NCBI GenBank assembly: GCA_964625335.1
Contig: CAZVBE010000001.1
Span: 1 to 64,000, forward strand
Reading direction: 5' to 3'
DNA from: CAZGUG01 sp964625335
Lineage (GTDB): Bacteria; Bacillota; Clostridia; Ch29
DNA length: 64,000 nt
Within the stretch, counting starts at the first letter, position 1. Each line of letters starts with the position of its first letter. Positions 16,948-25,823 of this stretch are shown one piece after another. The notes under the pieces are model-generated. The model was not told the DNA's origin. It did not search any database and saw only the letters and a list, made by a program, of their open reading frames with translations. A program made the position numbers and the translations under genes.

Positions 16948-17054
16948 TCATGGACGATTGGAGAAATCCGCGGTATTTAGACGTAATACTCCGGCATATG
17001 CAAGTTTCAACGACAATTAGCGATCAGGGTTTGGATACAGGTTCAGGGACAGAC

Positions 17055-17091
17055 GAGAGTCTACCGGGTAAGCAGGGGGCTCTCTTTTTTT
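17055..17091 (+). terminator. Rho-independent terminator after the deacetylase lipoprotein gene
   Basis: Stem GAGAGTC (17055-17061) against GGCTCTC (17078-17084) with one G-T pair and a 16-base loop, followed by seven T. The rest of the 248-base gap holds no convincing gene. Confidence 0.65.
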
Positions 17092-17195
17092 GCAGAAAAA
17101 TCCGAACCGTTCCCCGGCGTGTATTATTTGTGTAATATAGTTGTTATACAGGAATAAACATATAAAGAAACAATACTTTTTTGGGGGCTGGGCAG

Positions 17196-17966
17196 ATGAA
17201 GATTTTTCTCATAAGAAAGAGTTTGTTCAAGCAGCTTTTGCTCGTTCTTATTTTGGTTATGGTATCGGTGGTTTACACCCAGGGGTATACTCCCGGTGTA
17301 TTGTCCGTATTGTTCAACAATGAAAAAAGGCTTCCTATATATAGCGTTGAAACAGAGGAAAAGAGAATTGCAATTAGCTTTGATGCTGCCTACGGAGATC
17401 AGTATACTCCCCAGATACTTGATATTTTGGATGAATATAATGTAAAAACCACTTTCTTTCTGGTAGGCTTTTGGATAGATAAGTACGCCGATATGATGGA
17501 GGAGATACACAAAAAAGGCCACGAAATTGGAAACCATTCAACCACTCATCCACAGATGTCAAAGCTTACGGCCGAAGAGATAAGGAAGGAACTGCAGACC
17601 ACAGGGGATAAGATAAAGGCTGTAGCCGGAAAGGATCCGATACTCTTTCGCCCGCCCTTTGGCGATTATAACGATAAGGTGATAGAGACAGCGCGGGAAC
17701 TGGGCTATTACAGTATACAGTGGGATGTGGATTCCCTTGACTGGAAAGAATTTGGTGTGGAGCCGGTGGTGGACAGGGTACTGAACAGGGTTAACAAGGG
17801 TTCGATAATACTGTTCCACAATAATGCAAAATATGTGGCCGATTATCTGCCAATTGTACTCGACAGGCTGATTAAAGAGGGTTATACCATTGTCCCTGTT
17901 TCCGAACTCATAATAAAAGATAATTATTACATAGATCATACCGGCAGACAAAAACCCGTAAACTAA
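17196..17966 (+). CDS. pdaB: PdaB-type polysaccharide deacetylase
   Basis: A 256-residue membrane-anchored NodB-fold protein like sporulation protein PdaB, which is needed for stable spore cortex in Bacillus. One N-terminal transmembrane segment (about residues 9-27) is followed by ISFDAAYGDQYTP, HEIGNHSTTHPQMS and FRPPFGDYND. The first motif has Asp-Ala where deacetylases have Asp-Asp, which is usual in the PdaB group. ATG 17196 is used. Location between a deacetylase and a SleB-like hydrolase suggests a cell-wall and spore cluster. A small hairpin (17953-17972) overlaps its stop codon. Confidence 0.85.
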   Translation: MKIFLIRKSLFKQLLLVLILVMVSVVYTQGYTPGVLSVLFNNEKRLPIYSVETEEKRIAISFDAAYGDQYTPQILDILDEYNVKTTFFLVGFWIDKYADMMEEIHKKGHEIGNHSTTHPQMSKLTAEEIRKELQTTGDKIKAVAGKDPILFRPPFGDYNDKVIETARELGYYSIQWDVDSLDWKEFGVEPVVDRVLNRVNKGSIILFHNNAKYVADYLPIVLDRLIKEGYTIVPVSELIIKDNYYIDHTGRQKPVN

Positions 17967-18059
17967 CGGGTTATTTTATGTAAACAAATACCTGATGACT
18001 TGTTCCCTCTCCTACTGTATAATATCAACTGACCAAACTTAAGGTAAGGGAGGGGTAAT

Positions 18060-18698
18060 ATGCAAATGAAAAACGTCAGGAAGCTGAAGAGACTGGTTGT
18101 TCTGCTGGCAATAGCGGTAATGACGGTTGCAGTTGTTCCCTGCACGGCTTATGCTGCCACCGTCCACACGGTAAGCCATGGAGATACTATATGGAAGATA
18201 TCCCAATGGTATGGAACAACGGTAAACGAGATAAAAAGGGCAAACAACCACTGGAGCGATAACATATACCCAAACCAGAAGCTGGTCATTACATGGCCTT
18301 CGGCTCCGGCATCAAGGGGTTCAAGCACTAATATTCAAAGTGTTTCAAGGAACGATTCCGAGTTAATGGCAAAAATGGTGTACGCAGAGTCGAGGGGCGA
18401 GCCCTTTGAAGGACAGGTAGCGGTTGCATCGGTGATACTCAACAGGGTTAAGGACAGTAGATTTCCCAATACCGTGTCGGGAGTAATATACCAACCGGGT
18501 GCCTTTACACCGGTACAGAACGGTCAGTTATATCAAACCCCGAATGCGACTGCGTATAGGGCGGTGGATAATGCAATGAAGGGTTGGGATGCTTCGGGAG
18601 GAGCAATTTATTTTTATAACCCTGATACTGCCACTTCGGCCTGGATTTGGTCAAGACAGATAGTGAAGAAAATAGGAAAGCATTATTTCGCAAAATAG
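18060..18698 (+). CDS. LysM domain cell-wall hydrolase, SleB/CwlJ family
   Basis: Exported wall hydrolase. A signal peptide (residues 1-32, ending PCTAYA-A) is followed by a LysM peptidoglycan-binding repeat (about 35-78, VHTVSHGDTIWKISQWYG). A SleB-type hydrolase domain covers about 98-212, with the catalytic Glu in MVYAESRGEPFEGQVAVASVILNRV (shown as MVYAESRGEP). SleB-like enzymes cleave spore cortex at germination or act on vegetative wall. AGGGAGGGG precedes the start. A strong terminator follows directly. Confidence 0.9.
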   Translation: MQMKNVRKLKRLVVLLAIAVMTVAVVPCTAYAATVHTVSHGDTIWKISQWYGTTVNEIKRANNHWSDNIYPNQKLVITWPSAPASRGSSTNIQSVSRNDSELMAKMVYAESRGEPFEGQVAVASVILNRVKDSRFPNTVSGVIYQPGAFTPVQNGQLYQTPNATAYRAVDNAMKGWDASGGAIYFYNPDTATSAWIWSRQIVKKIGKHYFAK

Positions 18699-18700
18699 CA

Positions 18701-18732
18701 AAAAAAGAGATGGGCTTCCCATCTCTTTTTTT
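18701..18732 (+). terminator. Rho-independent terminator after the SleB-like gene
   Basis: A perfect 14-base stem (18701-18714 against 18718-18731) with a three-base loop and T run. It may act in both directions. Confidence 0.9.
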
Positions 18733-19014
18733 GGTTAATGCAGGGAAGCATATTATATTATTGATAACGGTCATAGCTCATAACAGGTTGTTGGTTGTGC
18801 GGGGGTAGCCGCTGCTTGCTGAACACCAAAGCATATGCTACGGTTAACAGGCTTTTGGCCCGGGAAGCATGCGATGTTGTAATAACTGTTCAAGTGTGAA
18901 ATTATTACAAAAAAGGATTAAAAAATTCCTGTTTCTGTAGCTTGTATTAAAAAAAGCAAAATGATAAACTAGGAAAAGTAGAGGGAAATACTACTTCCGG
19001 AAAGAGTAGATAAT
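18733..19014. other. Gap with one inverted repeat
   Basis: No gene is seen. The only clear structure is a perfect nine-base inverted repeat, TTGTAATAA (18877-18885) and TTATTACAA (18902-18910), 16 bases apart, about 105 bases before the next gene. It could be an operator or a weak hairpin. Confidence 0.5.
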
Positions 19015-19386
19015 ATGACCAGATATGATAGGGTATTGATTTTTTTTCTTATTGTCGCAGCCCTGGCGGGAGTTTACTATACCAGGATAATAATGGATTC
19101 CAATCAGGGAAATTATGCTGTAGTAATGGTGAATGGAGAAGAATACAGCAGAATCCATCTGGAAAATGCAGGGCATGAGGAGTTTACCGTTACCTCCCCC
19201 TGGGGTTATAATACCGTAGAAGTAGGCAACAATAGAATTAGAATTAAGGCTGCTTCCTGCCCTGATCAGATATGTGTAAAGGAGGGTTGGATTAGCAGAG
19301 TCAATCAAATATCGGTTTGTATGCCCAACAGGGTAATGATAAAAATAATCGGAGAAGAAACAGAAATAGATGATATTGCCTTTTGA
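19015..19386 (+). CDS. NusG domain II-containing protein
   Basis: A 123-residue protein with one N-terminal transmembrane segment (about residues 6-24) and an extracytoplasmic beta domain of the NusG_II family. Family signatures are YNTVEVGNNRIRI and the CPDQICVKEGWI motif with its conserved cysteine pair. In Firmicutes such genes often sit beside heptaprenyl-diphosphate or FAD:protein FMN transferase genes, but here the neighbour is DUF4321. Molecular role is unknown. It overlaps nothing and is probably co-transcribed with the next genes up to mreD. Confidence 0.85.
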   Translation: MTRYDRVLIFFLIVAALAGVYYTRIIMDSNQGNYAVVMVNGEEYSRIHLENAGHEEFTVTSPWGYNTVEVGNNRIRIKAASCPDQICVKEGWISRVNQISVCMPNRVMIKIIGEETEIDDIAF

Positions 19387-19414
19387 CAGGACAAAAACTG
19401 GAGGAGGAGTAGTA

Positions 19415-19666
19415 GTGAGAATCAGAACAAGGAATCCATGGGTGCTGGTATTGCTCCTGATAACCGGTGCTATCATAGGCGGATTTTTAGGACAGTACCT
19501 AAGTCAGTTTTTTCCGTTTTTGCAGAACAACTTCCCAATAGGAATCAAAGATCCTTTTTTCCTTGACATAGGTGTTTTATCCCTTGTTTTTGGTTTTGTG
19601 GTTAACATTAATGTAGCGGGGGTACTTGGACTTATACTTGCTGTCCTTGTTTTTCTTAAAATATAG
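19415..19666 (+). CDS. DUF4321 family membrane protein
   Basis: An 83-residue protein of the clostridial DUF4321 family with two hydrophobic segments (about residues 9-27 and 46-83). GTG 19415 is chosen because GGAGGAGG lies seven bases upstream; the frame is open upstream to 19370 but without a site. The family recurs immediately before maf-mreB in Clostridia, suggesting a link with envelope growth. That link is inference, and no function is known. Confidence 0.8.
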   Translation: MRIRTRNPWVLVLLLITGAIIGGFLGQYLSQFFPFLQNNFPIGIKDPFFLDIGVLSLVFGFVVNINVAGVLGLILAVLVFLKI

Positions 19667-19683
19667 CATTAGCGGGTGATTGA

Positions 19684-20265
19684 ATGAAAAGGTTTGTATT
19701 AGCATCCGGTTCTCCAAGAAGACAGGAGATTCTGAAGCAGCTGGGGTTGGAATTCCAGGTAATGGAGAGCGACATAGAAGAGGTATTCCCGGAAGGCGCT
19801 TTGCCCGGGGAGTACGCCGCATCGATTGCCCTTGAAAAGATAAGGAACGTCTTGAAAAGAATAAGATTTCCTGCCGTTGTGGTAGGAGCGGATACAATAG
19901 TAGAGCTGGACGGGGAAATAATGGGTAAGCCATCGGATGACCGGCAAGCCTTTGAAATGTTAAGCAAGCTGGCCGGTAAAGAGCATTGTGTGATTACCGG
20001 AATTGCAGTATCGGACAATACAAACGGTGTTGAACTCGTCGATTACCAGACCACCAGGGTTAGGATGAAAAGCATTTCCCCCGATAGAATAAGAAGGTAT
20101 GTTGAAACCGGGGAGCCCCTGGACAAGGCCGGAGCCTATGCAATACAGGGAAGGGCATCGTTGTTCATTGACAGCATTAACGGTTGTTATTTTAACGTGG
20201 TTGGTCTGCCGGTGGCAAAGTTGGATTGTATGCTGCGATCAATAAACCTGGATTTATTATTGTAA
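19684..20265 (+). CDS. maf: Maf-family nucleotide pyrophosphatase
   Basis: A house-cleaning pyrophosphatase that hydrolyses non-canonical or canonical NTPs (dTTP/UTP type in many Firmicutes). The 193-residue sequence shows LASGSPRRQEIL at the N-terminus, the Glu of VVGADTIVELDGEIMGKP, and the C-terminal YAIQGRASLFI segment. It lies directly before mreB, the usual Firmicute order, and is often linked with septum control (Maf overproduction blocks septation in B. subtilis). Confidence 0.95.
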   Translation: MKRFVLASGSPRRQEILKQLGLEFQVMESDIEEVFPEGALPGEYAASIALEKIRNVLKRIRFPAVVVGADTIVELDGEIMGKPSDDRQAFEMLSKLAGKEHCVITGIAVSDNTNGVELVDYQTTRVRMKSISPDRIRRYVETGEPLDKAGAYAIQGRASLFIDSINGCYFNVVGLPVAKLDCMLRSINLDLLL

Positions 20266-20297
20266 AATTGACAAAGGCTTAGGAAGGAGTATCGAAC

Positions 20298-21329
20298 ATG
20301 GGACTATTTGGAATTTTCTCCAGGGATATGGGGATAGATTTAGGAACAGCCAATACACTGGTTTATGTAAAGGGTAAAGGAATTGTCGTGAGGGAGCCCT
20401 CTGTGGTGGCGATACAGAGCGACAGCAGAGAGGTGCTGGCAGTGGGCAGCGAAGCCAAAAATATGATTGGCAGGACCCCCGGCAATATAATAGCAATAAG
20501 ACCTATGAAGGACGGAGTAATTGCTGATTTTGATGTAACCCAGGATATGTTAAGACACTTTATTAAGAAGGCCTATCCAAAACCATCCATCTTCAAGCCC
20601 CGGGTAATTGTGTGTGTGCCATCGGGAGTTACCGAGGTAGAAAGAAGGGCTGTCGAGGAAGCCGCCGAACAGGCAGGCGCCAAGGAAGCCTTCTTGATAG
20701 AAGAACCCATGGCTGCTGCCATCGGTTCGGAACTCCCCGTTGCAGAACCAAGGGGAAGCATGGTAGTTGATATTGGCGGGGGTACAACCGAGGTAGCAAT
20801 AATATCCCTGGGGGGCATTGTAACAAGCAGGTCGATTCGGATAGGCGGAGACGAACTGGACGAGTCCATTGTACAGTATGTAAAGAGGCAGTATAATCTT
20901 CTTATCGGCGAAAGGACCGCAGAGGAGGTAAAAATAAAGATTGGCTCGGCTTTCCCAAGAAGGGAAGAGGTGGCTATGGATGTCAAAGGCCGGGACCTGG
21001 TTACAGGATTACCTAAAACCGTTAAAGTTTCATCGGAGGAGATTAGAGAAGCAATAGCCGAACCTGTTAACAGCATTTTGGAAGCCATTAAGTTTACTCT
21101 GGAAAAAACCCCTCCTGAGCTGGCTGCGGATATTATGGACAGGGGTTTAGTGCTTACCGGCGGTGGTGCCCTTCTTGAAGGTCTTGACAGAAGGGTAATG
21201 GATGAAACAGGTATGCCGGTTAACATTTCAGAAAATCCTCTCGACTGTGTTGTGATGGGTACGGGTAAAGCCCTGGAAGAACTACATTTATTAAAGAGGG
21301 TGCTGGTTTCTACAAAGAGGGGCAAGTGA
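20298..21329 (+). CDS. mreB: Rod shape-determining protein MreB
   Basis: Actin-like ATPase that forms filaments under the membrane and steers the elongasome. The 343-residue protein has phosphate-1 DMGIDLGTANTLVY, phosphate-2 VVDIGGGTTEVAII and adenosine motif LTGGGALLEGLD. The N-terminus MGLFGIFSRDMG could be a short membrane-binding helix. AGGAAGGAG lies about 11 bases before the ATG. It is followed by mreC, mreD and mrdA in one transcription direction. Confidence 0.97.
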   Translation: MGLFGIFSRDMGIDLGTANTLVYVKGKGIVVREPSVVAIQSDSREVLAVGSEAKNMIGRTPGNIIAIRPMKDGVIADFDVTQDMLRHFIKKAYPKPSIFKPRVIVCVPSGVTEVERRAVEEAAEQAGAKEAFLIEEPMAAAIGSELPVAEPRGSMVVDIGGGTTEVAIISLGGIVTSRSIRIGGDELDESIVQYVKRQYNLLIGERTAEEVKIKIGSAFPRREEVAMDVKGRDLVTGLPKTVKVSSEEIREAIAEPVNSILEAIKFTLEKTPPELAADIMDRGLVLTGGGALLEGLDRRVMDETGMPVNISENPLDCVVMGTGKALEELHLLKRVLVSTKRGK

Positions 21330-21345
21330 AAAGAGGGGGGGAGCA

Positions 21346-22191
21346 ATGTCCAAACTCTATAAAAACAGGTCAATAATAATGGTAGCAGTAGCGGCTATCA
21401 TTATTATTGTTATTATTGCTGTAACCTCTGTGGACAGGGAGCGGGTATCAGCCCCCGAAAGCCTTGTGGGGTCCATAATAAAGCCTGCCACAGGGGCTGT
21501 TACGGCCATTGTCAATTCTATACGCAATTCGGTAACCGGTATAGCCGAGTACAGAAGTTTAAAGGATGCCAATCGCACGCTCAATGAGCAGATAATTTCC
21601 CTCAGGGCCCAGGCCAGGGAAATGGAGGCCCTAAGACAGGAAAACCAAAGGCTTAGGGAAATGCTCGATTTTAAGGATACCCATTCCGAATTTGACCTTA
21701 TCGGCTGCAGTGTAGTTGGGAAAAGTCCGGATAATACCTCCAGCATATTTATAATCAATAAAGGTGCAGATAACGGTATAATGAGGAGTATGCCTGTGGT
21801 TACCAACAACGGATTGGTGGGTCAGGTTATTGACGCAGGAAGCAACTGGGCGAAGGTGCTGCCCCTTAATGACCAGAGAAGTTCGGTAAGTGTTATGGTT
21901 AATAGAACAAGGGACACGGGAATCCTCAAAGGTGATATCAATTTTGTTCTTACGGGTTCGGTTTCCCCCGAAGCGGCGGTTGTTGAAGGAGACGATGTGG
22001 TTACATCAGGCATGGGCGGTATATATCCGAAGGGCTTGTTTGTCGGGAAAATCACAGGGATAAGGACCGGGGACAGCCAATTATTGAAGACTATTAGGGT
22101 TGAACCTGCCGTCGATTTCGATAAAGTGGAGGAAGTTTTTGTATTGAAACATATTGAAGGTCTTCCCTTTGGAGGGGAGATTGTAGAATGA
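21346..22191 (+). CDS. mreC: Rod shape-determining protein MreC
   Basis: Bitopic scaffold of the elongation complex that links MreB/MreD to PBP2 and RodA. The 281-residue protein has one transmembrane segment near residues 9-27 and a coiled coil at about 65-100 (RSLKDANRTLNEQIISLRAQ and on). A periplasmic-type double beta-barrel follows (VVTNNGLVGQVIDAG, GDDVVTSGMGGIYPKGLFVG). The mreD start overlaps its stop by 4 bases (ATGA). Confidence 0.95.
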   Translation: MSKLYKNRSIIMVAVAAIIIIVIIAVTSVDRERVSAPESLVGSIIKPATGAVTAIVNSIRNSVTGIAEYRSLKDANRTLNEQIISLRAQAREMEALRQENQRLREMLDFKDTHSEFDLIGCSVVGKSPDNTSSIFIINKGADNGIMRSMPVVTNNGLVGQVIDAGSNWAKVLPLNDQRSSVSVMVNRTRDTGILKGDINFVLTGSVSPEAAVVEGDDVVTSGMGGIYPKGLFVGKITGIRTGDSQLLKTIRVEPAVDFDKVEEVFVLKHIEGLPFGGEIVE

Positions 22192-22703
22192 GTGCGTGGA
22201 TAATTGCGTTAATACTGGTATTTAACATAATACTGCAGTCTACGGTGTTTCAATATATTGCCGTACTGGGCATTAGGCCTGATTCCGCAATTGCCATTGT
22301 TGTTGCCCTCAGCACTTTCCTTGGTAAGGAATATGGCATGATAATCGGTGTGGCTGCCGGAATGATGCAGGACATAGTGTTCTCCAGACCCGTGGGTATA
22401 ACGGCCCTGTCATATATGCTTATAGGTTATCTTGTAGGCAGTAACAGTGACAAGATATTTAAGGAAAACCTGGTTGTTCCTTTGGCTTTTTCTGCGGGTG
22501 CTACCCTGCTAAAATATTTCATAGGTATTTTCTTTGATTATGTATTGGGTATCCCAATCTCATTACTTATATACATACAGCAATATTTACTAATTGAGCT
22601 TGTATACAATTGTGCTATTTCAATTGTCATATACAAAGCATTATATTGGGTTTATGGCAGGAAACTCCTTAAGGATGGACTGAGGATAAAAAGAAAGAGA
22701 TAG
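22188..22703 (+). CDS. mreD: Rod shape-determining protein MreD
   Basis: Polytopic membrane subunit of the elongasome. The 171-residue product has about five hydrophobic segments and the typical ALSTFLGKEYGMIIGVAAGMMQDIVFSRPVG region (shown as GKEYGMIIGVAAGMMQDI). Translational coupling to mreC (4-base overlap) and position before mrdA support the call. Sequence conservation in this family is low, so context carries weight. Confidence 0.92.
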   Translation: MSAWIIALILVFNIILQSTVFQYIAVLGIRPDSAIAIVVALSTFLGKEYGMIIGVAAGMMQDIVFSRPVGITALSYMLIGYLVGSNSDKIFKENLVVPLAFSAGATLLKYFIGIFFDYVLGIPISLLIYIQQYLLIELVYNCAISIVIYKALYWVYGRKLLKDGLRIKRKR

Positions 22704-22722
22704 CTTCAGGGGTGGTGTGGGT

Positions 22723-25107
22723 ATGATCTGGAAAAAGCTGAAGGATAGAAACAATATAATAGCGCTTCTATTAGCGTTTATTGTCTTAATTTTGGTTTTC
22801 AGGCTTATCCAGCTCCAGATCGTAGATGGAGAGTACTACAGCGATCTTTCAGAGAACAAGCGGATAAGAAGGATTGCAGTTGAGGCTCCAAGGGGAACGT
22901 TTCTTGACCGTTACGGCAGGGAGATTGCAGGTAACCGCCCGGGCTACGTTGTGGAAATTCTCAAAACTGAGATAGTCCAGGAGCAAATTAGCGGGGTTGC
23001 TCAGGAACTGGTAAGGATTTTGGACGGCAACGGAGAACGTGTAAGGCTGGACTTTCCCATTGCAGTCAGCCGCGCTCAATCCGACCCCGCCCAATCCGAC
23101 TCCGCTCAATCCGACCCCGCTCAATCCGACCCCGCTCAATTCGACCCCGCCCAATCCGACTCCGTTGTATCTGACGTCATTGAATTTAACCCTGCCGGAA
23201 TTGACATCGTTGAGTTCGCATTTGACAGTCAAAGGGAAGAGCAGGCATGGAAAAAAAAGTACACTGTGCCGGAGGAATATGATGCAGCACAAGCCCTTGA
23301 CTTTCTTAAGGAGAAAAATGGAATAGATGCCGGTATGCCCGGCTATATGTCGGTACAGGTTCTTTCAATCCTGCATAAAATCAGCGAACAGACTTACTTT
23401 GCCTATCAACCTCTGGAGATTTCAAGGGACGTCTCCATGCTGACGGTAGCACAGATAGAAGAAAGGCACCTTGACATGCCGGGTGTAAATGTTGAAGTTA
23501 AACCGATAAGGTATTACAAGGAAGGCAGCCTTGCCTCCCATGTTATGGGATATCTTGGAAGCATAAACCAGCAGGAGCTGGAAGACCTCAGGGATAAGGG
23601 GTATAATCAGAATGATATAATAGGCAAGTCCGGTCTGGAAAGAGTCCTGGAAGAAAAGCTGAAAGGTATCAATGGTGCCAAACAGGTAGAAGTAAACTCT
23701 GTCGGCAGGTTTATCAGCACCCTGGGAGAAAAACCTCCAATACCGGGCAGTAATGTATTTCTTACCCTTGACGCCCGTCTGCAGCAAACCGCCGAACAGG
23801 CTCTGACGGATACCATGGAAAAAATACAGACCGGCGAGCTGGGGCAAAAGTATACCGAAGCTAAGGCAGGGGCGGCAGTGGCCATAGATGTGAACACGGG
23901 GGAAATACTTGCGTTGGCAAGTTTCCCATCCTATGATCCAAACCTTTTTTCCACCGGGATTTCATCGGAGGACTGGCAGATGCTCAACCCGCAGTCCGAC
24001 AGTCCTGTGGAGCCCCGGCCGCTGTATAACAATGCCATTCAGGCTGCAATACCTCCGGGCTCAACGTTTAAGATGGTTTCAGCAATTGCGGCCCTTGAGG
24101 AAAATGTAATAGAACCGAACACAATTATCGTTGACAAGGGAGTATACCGGACTATACCCGGTGCAAGTCCCGCATGCTGGATATGGAATCAGAACAGGAC
24201 CACCCATGGTCCCGAGAATGTTGTGGATGCCATACGGGATTCGTGTAATTACTTCTTTTACGAAGCAGGACGCCTTTTGGGCATAAATAAACTTCAAGAG
24301 TACGCACAAAAATTCGGACTGGGACAGAGGACCGGCATTGAACTGACCGGCGAGGCGGCGGGAGTTGTGGCTGGGCCTGCATATAAGACGGGGATTTGGA
24401 AAAATGTTATTACAAATTACATGACAAATACAATGAATATTCAGGATACAAGCATGATAGACGGGGTATTTGGGCTGCTGGATGTTGAGTTTAATACCTG
24501 GACCCAAATGCGCAGGGCTTTGGAAGGTCTGGGAATAGAAGATATAGAACATATAAACAAGCTTATCAGTTATATAAATGCGAGCAAGTGGACAGCCGGT
24601 CAAACCTTAAGCGCCGTCATAGGACAGGGAGAGCATATGTACACACCCCTTCAGATGGCAAATTATATTGCCACGCTGGCAAACGGCGGTACAAGGTACA
24701 AACCGCACCTGATTAAAAAAACCTTTAACCAGGAGACTAATGAATATGAGTATACCGAACCGGAAGTATTAGATACGATAGATATATCACCTGACAACCT
24801 GAAGGCCGTATTGGAAGGTATGTACGCGGTTACAAAGCCAGGAGGCAGTGTAGCCTCCAGATTCCGCGATTTTCCGGTGGAAGTTGCAGGGAAGACGGGT
24901 ACTGCGCAGAATCCCGGTTATGACGGATACGCATGGTTTGTTGGCTTTGCGCCCTATGATAAGCCACAGATCGCAGTTTCGGTGGTGATTTTTCAGGGAG
25001 GATCCGGCAGTTATGCTTCTCCTGTGGCAAAAGCCATATTTGAGGAGTACCTTAAGATTAACAGCGGGGGCGTGTCGCTGGAAGCGGGCAATTCCCTTTC
25101 CAGATAA
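22723..25107 (+). CDS. mrdA: Penicillin-binding protein 2 (elongasome transpeptidase)
   Basis: Class B PBP that cross-links peptidoglycan during elongation with RodA. The 794-residue protein has an N-terminal anchor (about 14-32), the dimerisation/pedestal domain (EAPRGTFLDRYGREIAGNRPG) and the transpeptidase domain. Catalytic motifs are Ser447-T-F-Lys (PPGSTFKMV), SCN (DSCNYFF) and KTG (VAGKTGTAQN), all intact. The odd part is residues 118-147: six copies of a five-residue Ala-Gln-Ser-Asp-Pro-type repeat from a 15-base DNA repeat. They lie in the pedestal region, where the family varies. ATG 22723 is used; GTG 22717 is an alternative. Confidence 0.95.
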   Translation: MIWKKLKDRNNIIALLLAFIVLILVFRLIQLQIVDGEYYSDLSENKRIRRIAVEAPRGTFLDRYGREIAGNRPGYVVEILKTEIVQEQISGVAQELVRILDGNGERVRLDFPIAVSRAQSDPAQSDSAQSDPAQSDPAQFDPAQSDSVVSDVIEFNPAGIDIVEFAFDSQREEQAWKKKYTVPEEYDAAQALDFLKEKNGIDAGMPGYMSVQVLSILHKISEQTYFAYQPLEISRDVSMLTVAQIEERHLDMPGVNVEVKPIRYYKEGSLASHVMGYLGSINQQELEDLRDKGYNQNDIIGKSGLERVLEEKLKGINGAKQVEVNSVGRFISTLGEKPPIPGSNVFLTLDARLQQTAEQALTDTMEKIQTGELGQKYTEAKAGAAVAIDVNTGEILALASFPSYDPNLFSTGISSEDWQMLNPQSDSPVEPRPLYNNAIQAAIPPGSTFKMVSAIAALEENVIEPNTIIVDKGVYRTIPGASPACWIWNQNRTTHGPENVVDAIRDSCNYFFYEAGRLLGINKLQEYAQKFGLGQRTGIELTGEAAGVVAGPAYKTGIWKNVITNYMTNTMNIQDTSMIDGVFGLLDVEFNTWTQMRRALEGLGIEDIEHINKLISYINASKWTAGQTLSAVIGQGEHMYTPLQMANYIATLANGGTRYKPHLIKKTFNQETNEYEYTEPEVLDTIDISPDNLKAVLEGMYAVTKPGGSVASRFRDFPVEVAGKTGTAQNPGYDGYAWFVGFAPYDKPQIAVSVVIFQGGSGSYASPVAKAIFEEYLKINSGGVSLEAGNSLSR
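23074..23163 (+). repeat. 15-base tandem repeat inside mrdA, six copies
   Basis: Six contiguous units of the type GCTCAATCCGACCCC, with C/T variants at a few positions, start at 23074. A degenerate seventh follows at 23164. Each unit encodes Ala-Gln-Ser-Asp-Pro/Ser. As 15 is a multiple of 3, gain or loss of units changes length without shifting the frame. Confidence 0.95.
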
Positions 25108-25169
25108 TAAATATAATAGCAGGAATTATAGGTTTGGTGAAGAATAATAAACGGAGGTATATACACAAT

Positions 25170-25784
25170 ATGCAGCGAAAAAGCTTGGAGTTCAAAGGAC
25201 TTAAAGAAGGCTTGTATGCAATTTATAAAGGTGCCGCTGGCTTTGAGAACTTTTTGCAGGCATTGGAGGAAAGGCTTGAAGGGACCGGAGATTTCTTTGA
25301 CGGCGCTTGCCTGGCAGGGGTTTATGGCATAGCCTTAAATGAAATTGAGGAGGATATTCTGGGCGAAATATTAAAGGGCAGGTACCGGATGGGAATTAGG
25401 ATACCCCTCCTAAGCAAAAAATCCCTATCCCAGCATGATATTACCGGGGATATGGGTACAAGATTTGTGCATGCAACCCTAAGGTCCGGACAAAGGGTTA
25501 TTTATAGAGGGAACGTGGTTATACTTGGCGATGTTAACGCAGGGGCGGAGGTTGAAGCAGGAGGCAACATTGTTGTTATGGGTTCCCTTCGCGGTACTGC
25601 AAGGGCAGGAGTACCGGACAGCCATGAAGCATCAATTTCAGCAATTTCGCTGCAGCCCACCCAGTTAAAGATTGGGAAAATTGCAGTCCGGTGGCCGGAT
25701 GAAGAGCGGCACACCGATGAACCGGAGATAGCGTATGTAGAGCAGGATAAAATGTATGTAAAACCTATTTCCGATATCAGATAA
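25170..25784 (+). CDS. minC: Septum-site determining protein MinC
   Basis: Division inhibitor that, recruited by MinD, blocks FtsZ assembly away from midcell. From ATG 25170 the product has 204 residues: an N-terminal domain beginning with LEFKGLKEGLYAIY, and a C-terminal right-handed beta-helix (RFVHATLRSGQRVIYRGNVV, GAEVEAGGNIVVMGSLRGTA; quoted in part). The start is uncertain: TTG 25134 or GTG 25137 would add about 12 residues, while GGAGG sits 12 bases before ATG 25170. minD follows 39 bases later. Confidence 0.92.
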   Translation: MQRKSLEFKGLKEGLYAIYKGAAGFENFLQALEERLEGTGDFFDGACLAGVYGIALNEIEEDILGEILKGRYRMGIRIPLLSKKSLSQHDITGDMGTRFVHATLRSGQRVIYRGNVVILGDVNAGAEVEAGGNIVVMGSLRGTARAGVPDSHEASISAISLQPTQLKIGKIAVRWPDEERHTDEPEIAYVEQDKMYVKPISDIR

Positions 25785-25823
25785 ACGTGACAAGATACAA
25801 TACATATGAGGGAGGAAAAACCT

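Noticed and set aside
16950..17135. 61-codon frame after the deacetylase lipoprotein gene
   Set aside because: It runs straight through a good terminator hairpin and its T run, has no ribosome site and no recognisable sequence.
20573..21373. 266-codon frame antisense to mreB
   Set aside because: Shadow of a highly conserved gene; composition is low-complexity Ser/Thr and there is no ribosome site.
23074..23163. CRISPR array
   Set aside because: Units are 15 bases, contiguous, without spacers, and in frame within mrdA.
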